This document shows, one piece after another, positions 23,915-37,215 of a DNA stretch of 64,000 bases. The notes beneath the pieces are model-generated. The model did not search any database, was not told where the DNA came from, and saw nothing but the letters and a program-made list of their open reading frames with translations. The stretch comes from Seriola aureovittata. Lineage: Eukaryota; Chordata; Actinopteri; Carangiformes; Carangidae. A program made the position numbers and the translations under genes. Each line of letters opens with the position of its first letter. Positions within the stretch are counted from its first letter, which is position 1. The stretch is taken from the NCBI RefSeq assembly GCF_021018895.1, contig NC_079373.1:8552501-8616500 (forward strand), given 5' to 3'.

Positions 23915-24625
23915 CCTTCACACTCCCAGTCAGCACAACTCATCCTTCTGCACTCTCAACAGCCTCAACCAGAGATTAAACTACAACATGCACATTTTTT
24001 AAAAATAATACTATAAATGCCGGTATGATAGCATTCACTTCATTTGGGGTCGTATTTTTTCACTGCCTTCCCATAATGATAAATACTTCAGGAGTCAGGA
24101 CGTCAGAACTGTTTCAGCAAAACCTATTATGATGAACTGAAAAGAGCAACAGTAGCATTAAATCCCGGATGTCAGTGGAACTGTGCCACACGTTGTGGTG
24201 ACTTGTCTTTCAACAACTCAGTGTTACATCAGTGTCACACTCAGTTGGTCGTTGCTGCACAGAATAAATGATGCCATATGAAAGAAATGTGAAGAAGTCA
24301 TCTCAGAATTGTAGATTATCATTGAATTTTGTTATCGTTATTTGCACTTAATGGCATCCTATGTTCATGATAACATTTTTTAGCATTATTTCCACTTTGC
24401 CGTTATCAGTGAATCATAACACTGTTGGTCACTGGCCTTATCCAGCTCTCATTTTATGCCATTGGATGCAATAATTTTTTTTCATTGTCTTAACATTTGA
24501 GTAAAAATATTGAACAGTTATTCTAAGTATGCTTCTCCTTCACTTGGTAGAGTTGAGCATGATTTAATCTATAGAATGGTTTATATTGTACAATAATGTT
24601 GAATAAAATGAGATGTAGATACTTG
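23915..24625 (+). other. yaf2: yaf2 3' UTR with two AATAAA signals
   Basis: Non-coding sequence after the TAA at 23912-23914. AATAAA occurs at 24263-24268 and at 24602-24607, the latter followed by GT/T-rich sequence suitable for 3'-end formation. The end near 24625 is inferred. Confidence 0.55.
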
Positions 24626-24926
24626 GATATGTTTTTAAAATTTTCATTATAAACAGGAGCAAAAACATGGATTTCTCATAAGTTTTCCATATTATGATTG
24701 TATGTTGAATTTGTTAACCTATTTTCACATCATGACTGATATGTTCCTTAAAGGCAAGGCATGACAAGGCTACAGACTTGGGATTTAACTTGTTCAGATC
24801 AATCAATGAGTTGCACACTCTTCACTGTACTGTATGTGTTTTTGTTATTACCCTCAAACATATTCTTTATACTTGTTGCACTTGGGGGGAAAAAAACTGC
24901 AAATCGTGTCTTAAAGGTCCTAAAAG

Positions 24927-25315
24927 CAGTGGTGGAAAGTAACATATTACATTTACTTATGTACTATTCATAAGTACAACTTTGTATTGTAGCATGCTAC
25001 TTAATACTTCTACCTGACTGCATTTTAGAGGGAAATATTGTACTATTTAATCCATTTATTTGACAGATGGGTGCTTTGCATACTGAGATTTTACAAAAAA
25101 AACATGATCAGTTTATAAAAAATTATGTATTGATATGGATTAAACAAGTCAGCTACAACATTAAATGCTGCTTAACCATCCATTATTACAATCCAGAGAA
25201 AATTTACTTTTGAAAGTTAACTAACTTCCGTACCCTAGAACTTTTACTTGTGGCAGGGTATTTTCTACATTGTGATATTGGTGAGTAAGTAAAGGTTCTG
25301 AGTACTGCACCACTA
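24927..25315 (+). mobile_element. Short non-autonomous DNA transposon with terminal inverted repeats
   Basis: Begins CAGTGGTGGAAAGTAAC and ends with its imperfect inverse (TTCTGAGTACTGCACCACTA). Inside are words I recognise from an abundant teleost element: AGAGGGAAATATTGTACT, TTATTTGACAG, TGATCAGTTTATAAAA, CAGCTACAACATTAAATGCT and GAACTTTTACTTG. There is no coding capacity. It sits between yaf2 and gxylt1. A second, reverse-orientation copy lies at 39975-40978. I did not find a clear target-site duplication. Confidence 0.75.
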
Positions 25316-25679
25316 CATCTGAAAAGTAATGAAAAAAAACCAAAGGGGGGAAGTGTATAAAAAGTTACAGTGACAAACATATTGTTAACTGTCACAATTT
25401 TTGAGATCTTGCATCCTGCAATTGTCTGGCTGCTGTGTTCAGTATTCACACAACTTCACCAATCCTCATTTGAAACCACTAAGTTAAGGAGGTTATGATA
25501 CCATCACTTCTACCACAGTGTTTGTAGACCCACCATAATGGTGCCCATCCTGTGTCACATATTGTGAAAGACATGCATGTATGTACTTATGCACCATGTT
25601 TTGAGTCTTTTGTAGCTACCTGACTTAACAAATCTTAAAATATAGCTGTTTAACTGTACACTCACACTTTACTGACAGA

Positions 25680-25851
25680 TGGCTGATCAGACGAAACACA
25701 CGTGAAACAGCAGTGGGTGGGGCGGAAAACAGTAAACACCAACTGTGCTCTTTGGTTTACCTCCTGACTTGACTTATGAGATGTTAGTACACCGGATGGT
25801 AGCAAAGATCAACAAAAATGAATCGATAGCTCAGAAAACTTGAAACGCAAA
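25680..25851 (+). promoter_or_regulatory. gxylt1: gxylt1 promoter/5' UTR with E-box, GC box and upstream start codons
   Basis: Contains a perfect E-box CACGTG at 25699-25704 and a GC box GGGGCGG at 25719-25725. Two upstream ATGs precede the main start: 25781 opens a 20-codon frame that stops at 25841-25843, and 25818 opens a three-codon frame (ATG AAT CGA TAG) ending at 25829. Whether they lie in the transcript depends on the unmapped start site. Confidence 0.4.
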
Positions 25852-28800
25852 ATGCGATGCTATCTTCACGCATTTCTCTTGTGCATGGTCTTCACCTTCT
25901 GTTCACTCTTGTATGTGTTCAGTCAACTAGCCTCCACCTTCGAGGACAGTGAGGAGTGGAACCTGAGAGAACAGGGGATACCCGAAAGGAACAGTCATGA
26001 TACCGGGCACATTCTCAGGAAAAGGCCAGGACTGGCAGGCCTCCGAGACCGTGAAGAAGGGCTTGACAGGTAGCTTAGCCGACTATGTTGCTTCCCTTCA
26101 TTTCACAACTGACATGAGTAGTGGTTAGCTGTAGCTACACTTGCAGATGCTATTAAGTTAGCCCAGTGAGGACAAAAATCTTGTAGTTATAGCTAACGTT
26201 GCAGTTGAAACGTTTGTTGACATCTCACGTCTAACGTTAACGTTACTTAATTTAGGTTAGCTACCGGGCTAATAATAATTTAACCAAGATGGAGAACTTC
26301 AGATATATTTTGCGTTTTAAATGTTCTGTTTTGCACCCACTGTCTTTAACGATATGTGTTCATAATTGCTAATGCTGTCTTTTTATTAAATCTATTAACT
26401 ACCACCTGTTAGCTAGATAATTAATTAACCATTTACGTTGCTGCTAACTAATTCTCTGCCTCATTAGCTCTCGGCTGGATTTTCAATACCGCCATCTGTT
26501 GAACAACTAACTCTAGGAAGCAGTTCAGGAGTGATTTAATCCCTAAGCATCAAGGTCTGATGTCCGAGAGATTAATTTAACTTTGAGGATGGCAAAGCTC
26601 ACGTTTTCATTCTGACAGGTGTAAATCACTGTCAGTTTCTTACTGGAATCCATATTGGAGACTGCCTGCTGATGTTTGTGGAGTGAACTGCTTATTGGAA
26701 TCTACTCTTAGGTATGACTGATTTTGTGCATCTCTATAAAAGATAACAGTGACCTTTAATGATCCATAGATTTAAATTTTCAACTTTCACTTACTTCCTA
26801 GATCCACAGTTCGAAGTAAAGTCTAAGCCTATTGCTGCTATCTCAGTGTGCCTAGTGACTATTCTTGAGTTGTTGAACTCATAAAAACAAGTAGTTCTAT
26901 GAACTCAAACATGCTGACAACTCAGTCAGCGATAACCGTTAGTTGATAGTGTAAAGCCATCTCACTCTGAGTACTATTAGGCTGTGCTCTGGGGGAAAAT
27001 ACTTTTCTTTTCATTATATTATAAACATTATCTGTTATGTTTTTCATAGAATTACATTCTTACATATGCTGCCAATATGCCACTGACAGACTGTTCATAA
27101 TCTCCAATCCCATACACAGTAATGCAGTCATGGGAGGAGCTTTTCTGGATTCAAAGTCACAGTTTTATCTCAGGGTTAGCAAAGAGAATGATAATACAGG
27201 TCTTGGGGCATTCTCAAAACTGTCTGACCGTCCTACCACTTGATCTATGGTCGGCTTCCAATACTATGACACATATATAGAGATATGTTCTTTTTAAATT
27301 TATGAGTTCCAATCTTGAGAATACTAGTTTACAAGGAACACTTGGGGGCAGCACAAAGCATGAGTGATAGTACATCTCTTCATTAAATCAAATGACAGTT
27401 CCAACCCTACAGGGCTGTCAACTGAGCCTGCTGATGTCTCCATAACTTTGTTCACTCCTGCACATGTCACTGAATCCATGCTCTTGTAAAAAAAAAATAA
27501 AAAAATCTAGGGTTAATTAGTGAATCATTTAACTTTGTCTTTGCTCTTAGAGAGAGGTCAGGCTCAGCAGTCAAGGAACATAGTGATGAGAGGAGTCACT
27601 TGGCTGTGGTGGCCTGTGGCCCCAGGCTAGAGGAGACTCTCACCATGTTGAAGTCTGCTGTTCTCTTCAGCAAAAAGCCTCTCCACTTTTACATCTTTGC
27701 TGAGGAAAATCTACATCACAGCTTCAGAAGTGCAGTAGGTGTTCTCCCATTGTTGTCCCCAACACCACAAACATTTTCATGTACTTCTGTATTAATTTGC
27801 TTGAGTTTCTTAAAGCTATAGTCCAGTTATAACAGAATGTGTGTAAATTATTTTCTGTGCTCTTTGTTCTTATCTTTTCTTAAAGCTGGACTCCTGGCCT
27901 AGGACAGTTCAGAACAAGTTTAAGTCCACCATCTATCCCATCACTTTTCCCAAGGATAATGCAAAAGAGTGGAAGAAGCTCTTCAAACCTTGTGCGTCTC
28001 AGAGGCTCTTCCTGCCAGTAAGCCTAGTCATCTTCCATACATAAAGTGTGATTTGCAATGGTTACACATTTTCAACATATTCTGAGAATATTGCTGTCTT
28101 ATTTCCAGCTGATCCTGAAGGAGGTGGATTCTTTGCTCTATGTGGACACAGATATCCTTTTCCTGCGGTCAGTAGAGGACATGTGGGCCCTGCTTTCTCG
28201 GTTCAATTCAAGCCACTTAGCTGCCATGGCTCCAGAACACGAAGAGCCACGCATTGGCTGGTACAACCGTTTTGCCCGTCACCCTTATTATGGCAAGACA
28301 GGCATCAACTCAGGTGTCATGCTCATGAACATGACTCGCCTCAGGGAGAAATTTTTTAAGGTAATGTGCAGGTAGATGATAGTTTTTTTATGTGTTGTCA
28401 TCTAGTAGTATTCAGTATGTAAACCTCTGTCAGCTGGTGGAATGTAATAAACGTTCCTACTTCATGTTGCCAATTTAATATACTAGTGTCTCATTACAGC
28501 AGCATTACAGAATATGGAAAAGGACTATGCAGATGTGAAACATCTAAAATGAAAAATAAAAAAATGGAAATGTTATTATTTCCAAGTCTTCTCATAATTT
28601 CCAAGGAATGTTTATGCGAAATGTTATGGCTCAAAGTTGATACAAATGTAACTACACATTTAATGCAGGCTGCGTCAGTGTTGATAGGCTGTGTCAGTTA
28701 ACTTTTGATATTTGTTATAAAGAATACTCTATGGAGTAATATATTGTCATATTATTAAACATTAACATTTTAACATTGTGTTGATTTAGAAATATGTAGA

Positions 28801-31800
28801 GATGTGTGAAATTTTGAATATTTTGAAAAGTAGTTGTGAATACTAAAGGTTGGGTCTCAGTAGTGGCTGTCCCACCAACATTGACCAGTTGAGGTCACTC
28901 TTGTAATTCCTTTCTAAAGCCTCACAATGAGCATACTTGTTTGACAGATGGAACAGTTTCTTTGAGTTGAGGTGAAGTGTTAACAAAACAATTAATTTCC
29001 CAGAAATGCAGGTTCATGGTTTCCTCATGCAAAATGATATGAATAATTTAATGTTATGTGTTTTGTCCTTCTAGAATGACATGACAGCAGTTGAACTGCG
29101 GTGGGAGGAAATTCTGATGCCTCTTCTCCAGAAGTATAAACTCAATATCACCTGGGGTGACCAGGATCTTCTTAATATCATATTTCATCATAACCCAGGT
29201 TCATGCAACCACATAATCACAAATATTTTGAGTTATGAATGTTACGATAGTTCAGAACACCAACTAGGCTTCACTAAAGACCTTTTGGTTGTTGTTAAAT
29301 CATCGATTTAATTAGGTTCTTGTTGAATGAACTCAGTTATTTAAAATCCTCATCAACCCAACCGAGCCTCTTGCTGTGTTCCAGAGAGCCTGTATGTGTT
29401 CCCCTGCCACTGGAACTACCGTCCAGACCACTGTATCTATGGCAGCAACTGTCAAGGGGCTGAACAAGAAGGTGTCTTCATTCTCCATGGTAACAGGGGA
29501 GTGTACCATGATGACAAGCAGCCAGCCTTTCGAGCTGTCTACGATGCCATCCAAAAGGTAGAGAAAGCCTCAACTAACCAGAAGTCTGTGGTTTCTCTGA
29601 GCCCCCACTGTAAAATAAAAAAATTGTATTCCCTGATGGGCTCTTATTTCTTAACAAATGCCAAGTCTTGCAAAATAATAGAATTATGTATATTCATTCT
29701 CCCAAACCACTATATTGAGAGTACTCCAGACACAGGCAAGTGGAAAACTTAATGTAAGTTATTTTTCAAAGGCTTTGTTTATTCTATTGAGTTTTTATAG
29801 ACTGTCTTTCTTGTGCCTCTGTTTGTTTAGAGGACAGTTGTGTAGACAGACCAGACTATTTGGAAAAACATTTACTAGTCATTATGTCATCAATAGGCAT
29901 TCCAGACCATTGCTTTTCTCTTATGGATGCTTCCTTCCACCAGTGCTTAATCAATAGGCTGTTAAACATTTCCGTCATTCTGTCTCAGCTCTCCCAAACC
30001 AGACAAATCATCCCCACCCAGTTTCGACCAGTGGAAGGCTCGCATGAGATGTTGTTAACTGTAAGGCTAAAATTCATGTGGTTCGTTGCAGATTTGATGC
30101 AACCTATAATTCAAGGCACTTATTCTGGCATTTCTTTGGGCGCACTACTAATTGTGGTGTCAAACTTGTCCAGGTCAAAATAGGTCTGGATTCGTCTGAA
30201 TCATTATTGGTAGGTCAATGGTAAATAATTCGTAAAACAGTCAGTGTCGCCATGACCAAGAATTATTTGACAAAAATAAATATATTTAAAAACTGTATTT
30301 TTATGCTCATTTTGTCCATGTTTACTATTAATCATGACTGATTTATGTTGTGCTAGATGATAAAAGGAAAACTTAAATGGTTAGTTAAAGAATAAGACAC
30401 TGACACTGTTCTATTCCTATTGTTAAGTCTCATTACAAGGCCAAAATCAATTTTGTCCATGTCTCCAAGACGGAGACGAATTTTCTCCAATTGAAGATAT
30501 AAATCTGTAAAAATGGGTCCTGAATATTTTTATTTCGATCTTTAAAACCTAAATAATTTCTTGGTTGTGTTTTGACACCTTCTGTAAAAGCTAAACATTT
30601 CCAGGATTGTAGCATGCTTAAGTTAGTGTGACACCCAGCAGAGCACTGCCAGTGTATGGCATAAAAGAAGGCAGAACCTGTCTGTCAGATTAACTCGAAA
30701 TGCTTTTCAGCTTTTAGAGCGTAAAAGTCCACTACACATCCATCATCAGTGACAAAGCAAGTCAGCCGCAGAGCTCTCTCACTGTTATGGTAGCTCGCCT
30801 TCGATCTGCTCTTTTTGATTCCAGCACACCGGTCAACGTGCAGGCAGCACTGGGTAGAGCAAGGGAAGCTTCATTAGTTGGTCTCCATCCATTACCGCCA
30901 CAGGGCCCAGCCTGGCCACTATCAGCGCGGGCAATGTTCTCAGCCATTAAGTAAACGAGCAGGCTTCATTATGGGGCACTCGGCCCCCACGCCTCCATCA
31001 GTCTCTCCGACAGCACAAACACACGTACAGCATACAAGACAGCACACACCGGATTCCAAATGATTTTAGGAGGTTGAAGAATGCTGTGGTTCCTCATTAG
31101 TTATCATAAAATGTGTTCTGTATTAAGTAGATGAATGTAAGATATGGGACTTTGTTGTACAATTAGCTTATTAAAACAGAGTCTGGTCTGACTGAAGAGG
31201 GTTTCATCCTTTGTTGTTATAAGCTATGTTTTGTTGAAGCTTTTATCAACTCTTCCTGTTGCTCCAGCTCCCCGGGCCCCCTCCCACTTTGTTCCCACTC
31301 AGTCCTTTGAGGACAGCATCCTAAAGCCCAGAGCAGGCAATTCTGGAGGAAACTCTCATTTCCATCCCACCAAGAGCCCAGCTCCCATGGCAGGCTCTCC
31401 CAGCCAGCAGAGGAGCTTGCAATAAAGGGCACTACCATTACCCAGCCAAGCCCACAGAAGAGTTGTAAAATTTTTAGTGCTGATGCTAGTTTGAGACATC
31501 ATGATGGCTGTGTGGACAACGCACCAGCAGCATCCACATAAAAATCAATAGGAGGCTGTTAATGGTGTTTTATTGCCTACCGCAGTATATGAACGATAAT
31601 AAAGAAAGTGTGCTTTGAGTAAGCTAATGCCTGGCCAACCTGGAGTCAAATGAGTCGCTGTAAAATAGTGATTTCTTCCTATTTACCAAAAGCCTCGACT
31701 GCTCATATTAACTGGCTGGAGAGCTGGAAGCTTTATTTTTGCTGTTTACCTGCTGACACAAAAGGATGCAATAATGAAGGGTATCTGGAATTCTACAGCA

Positions 31801-32407
31801 GTAGCTATCACCACTGCTGTCACACCCTACTGAGCCCATTCTTGTATCATTCTGGTAATAGATATTCATCATCCAAACACAGTGAATTGACAGATATGAA
31901 TCAAATGCAGAGTGTTATTGTCTTGAGCTGACAGTGACAAATGTGACTCTTAATTCATCTGATTGAAATGCAGTTTATTGTTCCATCATGGCTGTCACGA
32001 GAGGAAACAGTAGTTAAAACACATATTTCTGCTTGATTTTTTTTTTTTTTTTTTTTTTTTTCTCCGGAGCAGGAGAAGAGCTGAAATTAAAGTGAAACAT
32101 AACTGTACAACAGCGGTAAAACACTGCAATAAAGTCTGGTGTTTATGATTATTACCAGATCTCTCCAAATCAGAAATATAATACCTGCATGTTTTTCTTT
32201 TTCTTTTCATCACAGTACCCGTTTGGTGAAAACATGGAGGCCTCACTGCTTCAGCCACTCGAAGCGTCGCTCCAGGCCACCACACATACCTACTGTGGAA
32301 GAGCCAGCCACCTGTTTACCAAGAGGTTAAAACAGAGTATCATGTCTGTTCATCAGGATATCACACAAAGCAGACAATCAGGTCACTACTTTAATACCAC
32401 TCCATGA
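25852..32407 (+). CDS. gxylt1: Glucoside xylosyltransferase 1, 7 exons, 424 aa
   Basis: Type II membrane enzyme of the secretory pathway (GT8). It adds alpha-1,3-xylose to O-glucose on EGF repeats of Notch and related proteins. Exons: 25852-26069, 27551-27734, 27886-28017, 28109-28360, 29075-29198, 29385-29557 and 32216-32407, all GT-AG and in frame. I chose the ATG at 25852 because [11 protein letters not shown] aligns with the vertebrate start; the open frame upstream begins only with TTG. One hydrophobic anchor lies at residues 5-27 after a short basic N-terminus. The catalytic domain starts at [20 protein letters not shown]. The DxD metal/UDP-sugar motif is DTD at residues 191-193 ([11 protein letters not shown]). 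Conserved blocks follow: [56 protein letters not shown] and [19 protein letters not shown]. Human GXYLT1 is about 440 residues. The stop is TGA at 32405-32407. Confidence 0.96.
26070..27550 (+). other. gxylt1: gxylt1 intron 1
   Basis: First intron. Its 5' part (26118-26300) is rich in GCTA and AACGTT words, a composition often seen near fish first exons. The rest is plain AT-rich sequence with no recognised gene or transposon. Confidence 0.5.
29558..32215 (+). other. gxylt1: gxylt1 last intron (2.7 kb) with GC-richer blocks and a T tract
   Basis: Intron before the C-terminal exon. Two stretches, about 30765-31035 and 31255-31440, are less AT-rich than their surroundings. A run of 25 T lies at 32037-32061, about 155 bp ahead of the acceptor. 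No splice-consistent coding exon was found in it. Confidence 0.5.
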
Positions 32408-32698
32408 ATATCATCTAATGTCTCTGTCTCTGACGAAGATCGCTGGATTGAAGACACTCCTGTGGAGCCAGTGGGACTCAGGTCAGCACGGAACCATGTT
32501 TACAAGCTACATATCATTACTGTGGAATTGAGGAAAGGTAGTCTGTGGAACAGGTTTGTACATGTTGGTACATATCTGTCCAGTGAACACACAACCAGAT
32601 ACCAGATCGCAGATCTTTTGGACTTCATACCTGATAAGAAGGAGACTTACTATATTTCAGACAATCAGGTGGTATTATTGTTATTATTATTTTTTTTA

Positions 32699-32729
<31 letters not shown>

Positions 32730-33385
32730 AGAGCCTACAATTACTTTTTAAAACTGTCCAAGGTCTTTGTGAAAAAAGAGAGACAGCAGGGTACTTAAAT
32801 ACGCTATTGTTATCAAGAGTATTTTATTAGATTTGTTTTAATATAATTTTGCGTACAGGCTTTGTATTAGTGTTTTTGTCTATGCACTATATCATAGAAA
32901 AGGGTACTCATTAGCTGCACAGGAATGTTCTTTGGTTTTTTTTTATTGAACTTAACAAGTTTTAATTAAGAAAACTTTAAACTCATAGATCAGTATTTAT
33001 TATTGTCTGACCTCTGTGACAGGAAGCACTTTGGATGTTTGACATGAGGCTATCATTTCATATACTCTGCCATGGGAGTTCTCAAAGCCTTGTTTGCTGT
33101 ACATTGTAGTAGCATTTAAGTAATTTCAGTAACTTAACCAGTATCAGCACATTTTCCTATAACTGAAACTGTGTCATAGAAAGCTAGTTAGTTTCTAATC
33201 AAACCAGCTAGTGTCATGAAATCTGCTCCAAGGCAGGTTTATCAAACATTTGCACTATTTGTTAGAGATAACAATGTAATCGATGATTGTAACAATTTAA
33301 AATCTGTGGTTTTAGTATTGACTGAAAAAAAAGTATAAACATTCAAATGTATGGGAAATAAATATTTTAAAAACTTTGAACACTT
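32408..33385 (+). other. gxylt1: gxylt1 3' UTR
   Basis: Sequence after the gxylt1 stop. A long T-rich tract lies at 32689-32725. AATAAA at 33357-33362 is a plausible poly(A) signal. The end is an estimate; longer 3' ends are possible. Confidence 0.4.
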
Positions 33386-36300
33386 TCAGATGATTAAACA
33401 TTTTTAAGGCACCTATGATACAGTATGTAGAATTTCTAAAATATGTATGCTCGCTGTGTCAAAGCATTTTAAATTTATCTCCCAGTGAAGTAAATATACA
33501 CTATGTTTAGCTCCAAATATACTTTATATTAAGAGAAAGAATTTTTAAAAGGGAAGATGAATTAAGGTGTAATGAAATTATTTTCACGCTGAACTGAAAT
33601 GCTTAAATTTATTTGGGAAGCTCTGTTCTCTGCTCTAGTTTCTTCCATTTGATTTTACTATTGTTACTAATCCTTTTGCATCAGCCATCATAACCACTTT
33701 GCATAAACTGTACTTGTTGCCCACTCACTCCACAAAGACTGATGCATGAGCCATGTCCTAGAAGGCAGCAGCAAGCTGAAAATAAGAAATCAATGTGTGA
33801 GTGTGAAGACTTCAGAAAGTGTTGTTAGATGGCCAAAAAGGAGCTGATGTGTCTGGGTCAGTAGCCTCTGGCTCTTCATTTCAGAGGCAGATTGACAGAC
33901 GTGCCTGGAATAGGCAGCAGGTCTGCATGATGAATTTAAAATGGACTTGATGCTAAGGAGCTGTTAGATATATCCATTTTTCTTGACAAGGAATTGCAGA
34001 GTGGGGAAAACATTTTCAGTGTTTTAGGAGGAGAATCCAAAGCTCAGTTTCATGATGTGAAGCTGGTGGAAACCTATCACAGCAGAGCGACTCCATTAGA
34101 TTTGCAATTAATGCTTGTACTACATTGTAAGATATTGGGCAATACCAGAGAACAAAGATTTTGATTATTTCATCTGGGAAACCCTCGGGACATTTGGGTG
34201 ACGTGCTCCAGACTATATGGACGGTTTATAAATCGGCTCTGTTCCATATTTTTAACACAGAACCTCCATGATAGAAGCTTGTCTACTTTGTCCACTCCCA
34301 CTTACAAAAGTATCTTTAAAGGTTAATCAAGTGCATATTGTGGTCAGCTCTGTGCATACAAAAAAAAACAAAACGCCCCACACAAAAAACACAAGAGTTC
34401 AGTTTATTTCTCTTAAGCGATTATACATTTGCAGGGAAATGCTCACTGATATTATTGAATACCTCTAAGCACAATCCTTAGCAAGATGGATGTTTACAAC
34501 TACAATATGCAAAGCACATTCAGTTTTTAGGGGGAAAGGCTAATGCTGCTACTGCTTGGTTTTACTCCCCCCCGAGTATAATGGTGATTGAGCTCTCATT
34601 CTCTTTCGGTCTAACAGGAACTGCCAATGGATTATTCATGTTATTGCTTGCACTTCTTGGCCTCCGTGATGTTCAATAGCGATTTAAAGTCCAGGCATAA
34701 ATTAAAACAGTTGGAGGCAAATGGCCCAACACAGAGTAAAAAGGGTCACAAAATAAGGATTATGCAATATTAGCTAGTGCAAAGTCATCAAAATGCTCTT
34801 TGCTTGAGGAAAGTGTGGAGCTTACATAAACCACAGTTATGTGCAAAGGACATTTAGAGTTTCAAGATGACAGGATCTGTTTTTCAGTAGGAGTGTGGAG
34901 TCCATTACATCTGGGGCCAGACAAAAGAATGATATCTATTCACTGAAATGATGCATATGTAATTTCCCACTCAAAAACTACAATTTACAAGAATATCAAG
35001 AGAGGTTTTGTGAGTAGACCATGCACACAATTATCTTGCCCAACTATTCCATGCACAATTCTGCTTATATTGTCTAAATGTTAGATGGGTGAAGCTGTTT
35101 ATGTGATTTGTAACTTACTCGATACAAAGAGAGTAATATGTAACATACTGTACCTTATGATTGATTGATTTGAATTCTCACATTCATCAAACGAAGCTCC
35201 CGGTGCCCCTTAAAGTTTTTTGGGCCCCTAAATAGACTTTGTCTGACCACAGACTGTTCAGAATAGTTTCCTTCTTATGGAAAAACTAAAATGTCAGATA
35301 ATTATAAGACTTCAGATTTTTACTTTCATTGTATAAGGTTTGTTTATGTCTCGAAATGTCTGTGTTCTTTATGATCACTCTGTCAAGTCAGTTCTAAACT
35401 TTTATCTTTTTACCCTAAATCTGCGTGAGTCCATTTTTGGCCATCAGGGGGCAGAAAAGCATCAAAACAAAAATAGTTAAAACTAAAATGTTGGCAAAGA
35501 ATTACTAACAACCAGCAGAGACTGAGCAAAATGTTCATTTATTTTAAGTCTTGCTTCTGGTCACGTGATGGATATAAATCCAGTGTTCACTAGCCTTTTA
35601 TCTCTGTTCATGCCTCTACCAGCTCCAGATACCTGGAGGTTGGTAGGTTTATCAGACATATTAGTGGAAACTGCTCCGATTGATTAGAGCAGCTAAAACA
35701 CAATCATACAGTTCAATAAGAGGAGTCAGTTGGACGAGTTTAACAATATTAAGTGATATTAGCAACAGAGAAAGACTTTTTTGACCAGACTCCATGGATG
35801 TGAAGCATCTTCATTAAGAGAAGACCCATGAAGGTAGAAGATAGGACAAGAGTCTACAGACCTGTTGTGGGGATCAACCAGCAGAAGGAGGATGAGTTGT
35901 ACTGATGGGAAAATGGGTGGTTGTAGAATAGATAGTAGATTTGAAAGACAATATAATCAGGATAGCAATTATATTTATAGAACACCATCCAAGGGTTGGC
36001 TGGTTGACTCAGAGAAGGCAGACAGAAAAAATGGTCAGATAAGGTCAGAATTTGTGGATGAATTGACAACATTGAAAAGCCAAAATAACAGAGAATATTA
36101 GAGTGGGAAGAAAAAGCAGAAATTCAAAATGTGAGAGAAGATCTTTCTTATCAAACTTTCTCCAAAGCTTCAGTAACTGTGCATCACACAGATCCAAAAC
36201 AATGAGTTGAAAGAGGCTTAAAACCTTATTGAACTGTGGAGTTGGCTGATGATCCTCTGTGTTTTCAGCATGCAAGCAAGCACTTTCACTTTCACAGTCC

Positions 36301-37215
36301 TTTTATTTAATATTAATATGAAATATATTTATAATGTAAGTTCAAAGCAGAATTTATGGAGGGCTTCATACACAGGCTTGATAAGTTCTGAGACCTACCA
36401 CGGACACAATTAAGATTAAGCAAAAGGACTATTGAGGCTTTGATAGATAAAATGTATTACTCAGTCTGTGACATAACGCTACAAGTTTTACTCATCAAGG
36501 GTACTTCTAAAGAATGCCTGGTCTTCAATCTGCTCATTTTGCAAGACAGCACTTCTCAGTGAGGATGAGACTCCAGTTAGTCAAGACATGAACCTGACAG
36601 TGAGTCATGCATCTTGTCAGTTTGATAAACCGAATGAAGAGACAAAGCAGAGTGGGGATGAGAGGAAGGTAAGAGGTTTATCACAGTTGAATGGACCAGG
36701 TAGAAAATCTGTTTTTTCCTTGTGCATCCATCTCTCTGCTCCCCACCTTTCCACCTTGCTGCGGACGGATATCATTTAACTAGTGAACATTTTGATCAAT
36801 AATACATTTGCCTGCCCTGCTGAGACAGGTATAATTGTGCTGATATGTCAGGGTTTAAAACAATTAATGTAATTTACCGTTGAGCATTAGCTATGCATGG
36901 ATCCTTCGGTATCATGCTGAGAAGTGAATTTGCCGCTGTAAGCAGAACGCGATGAGAAATATGCATATGCAAATACAATGAAATAGCTAGTTCGGTGCCT
37001 ATAGACAGATATGGATGTCATCTTGTCAAGAAATGAAGTTCAATTTCACCAATTTATGAGAAGGTATCTGTATATGGTCTGGATGCTGACTAAGCTTTCT
37101 TCTGTCCTTCATTTGGCAAAATGTCTCATGTCTGTGCAGTTATTGATAGACTGTACTGTAAATTGAGATTCTTCCTAATGTCCTAAATGTTGGAAGAAGA
37201 TTAAAAGTCTACAGC

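Noticed and set aside
28048..28359. Second open frame over gxylt1 exon 4
   Set aside because: A shifted frame; the exon's true frame carries the DTD motif and the conserved GT8 blocks.
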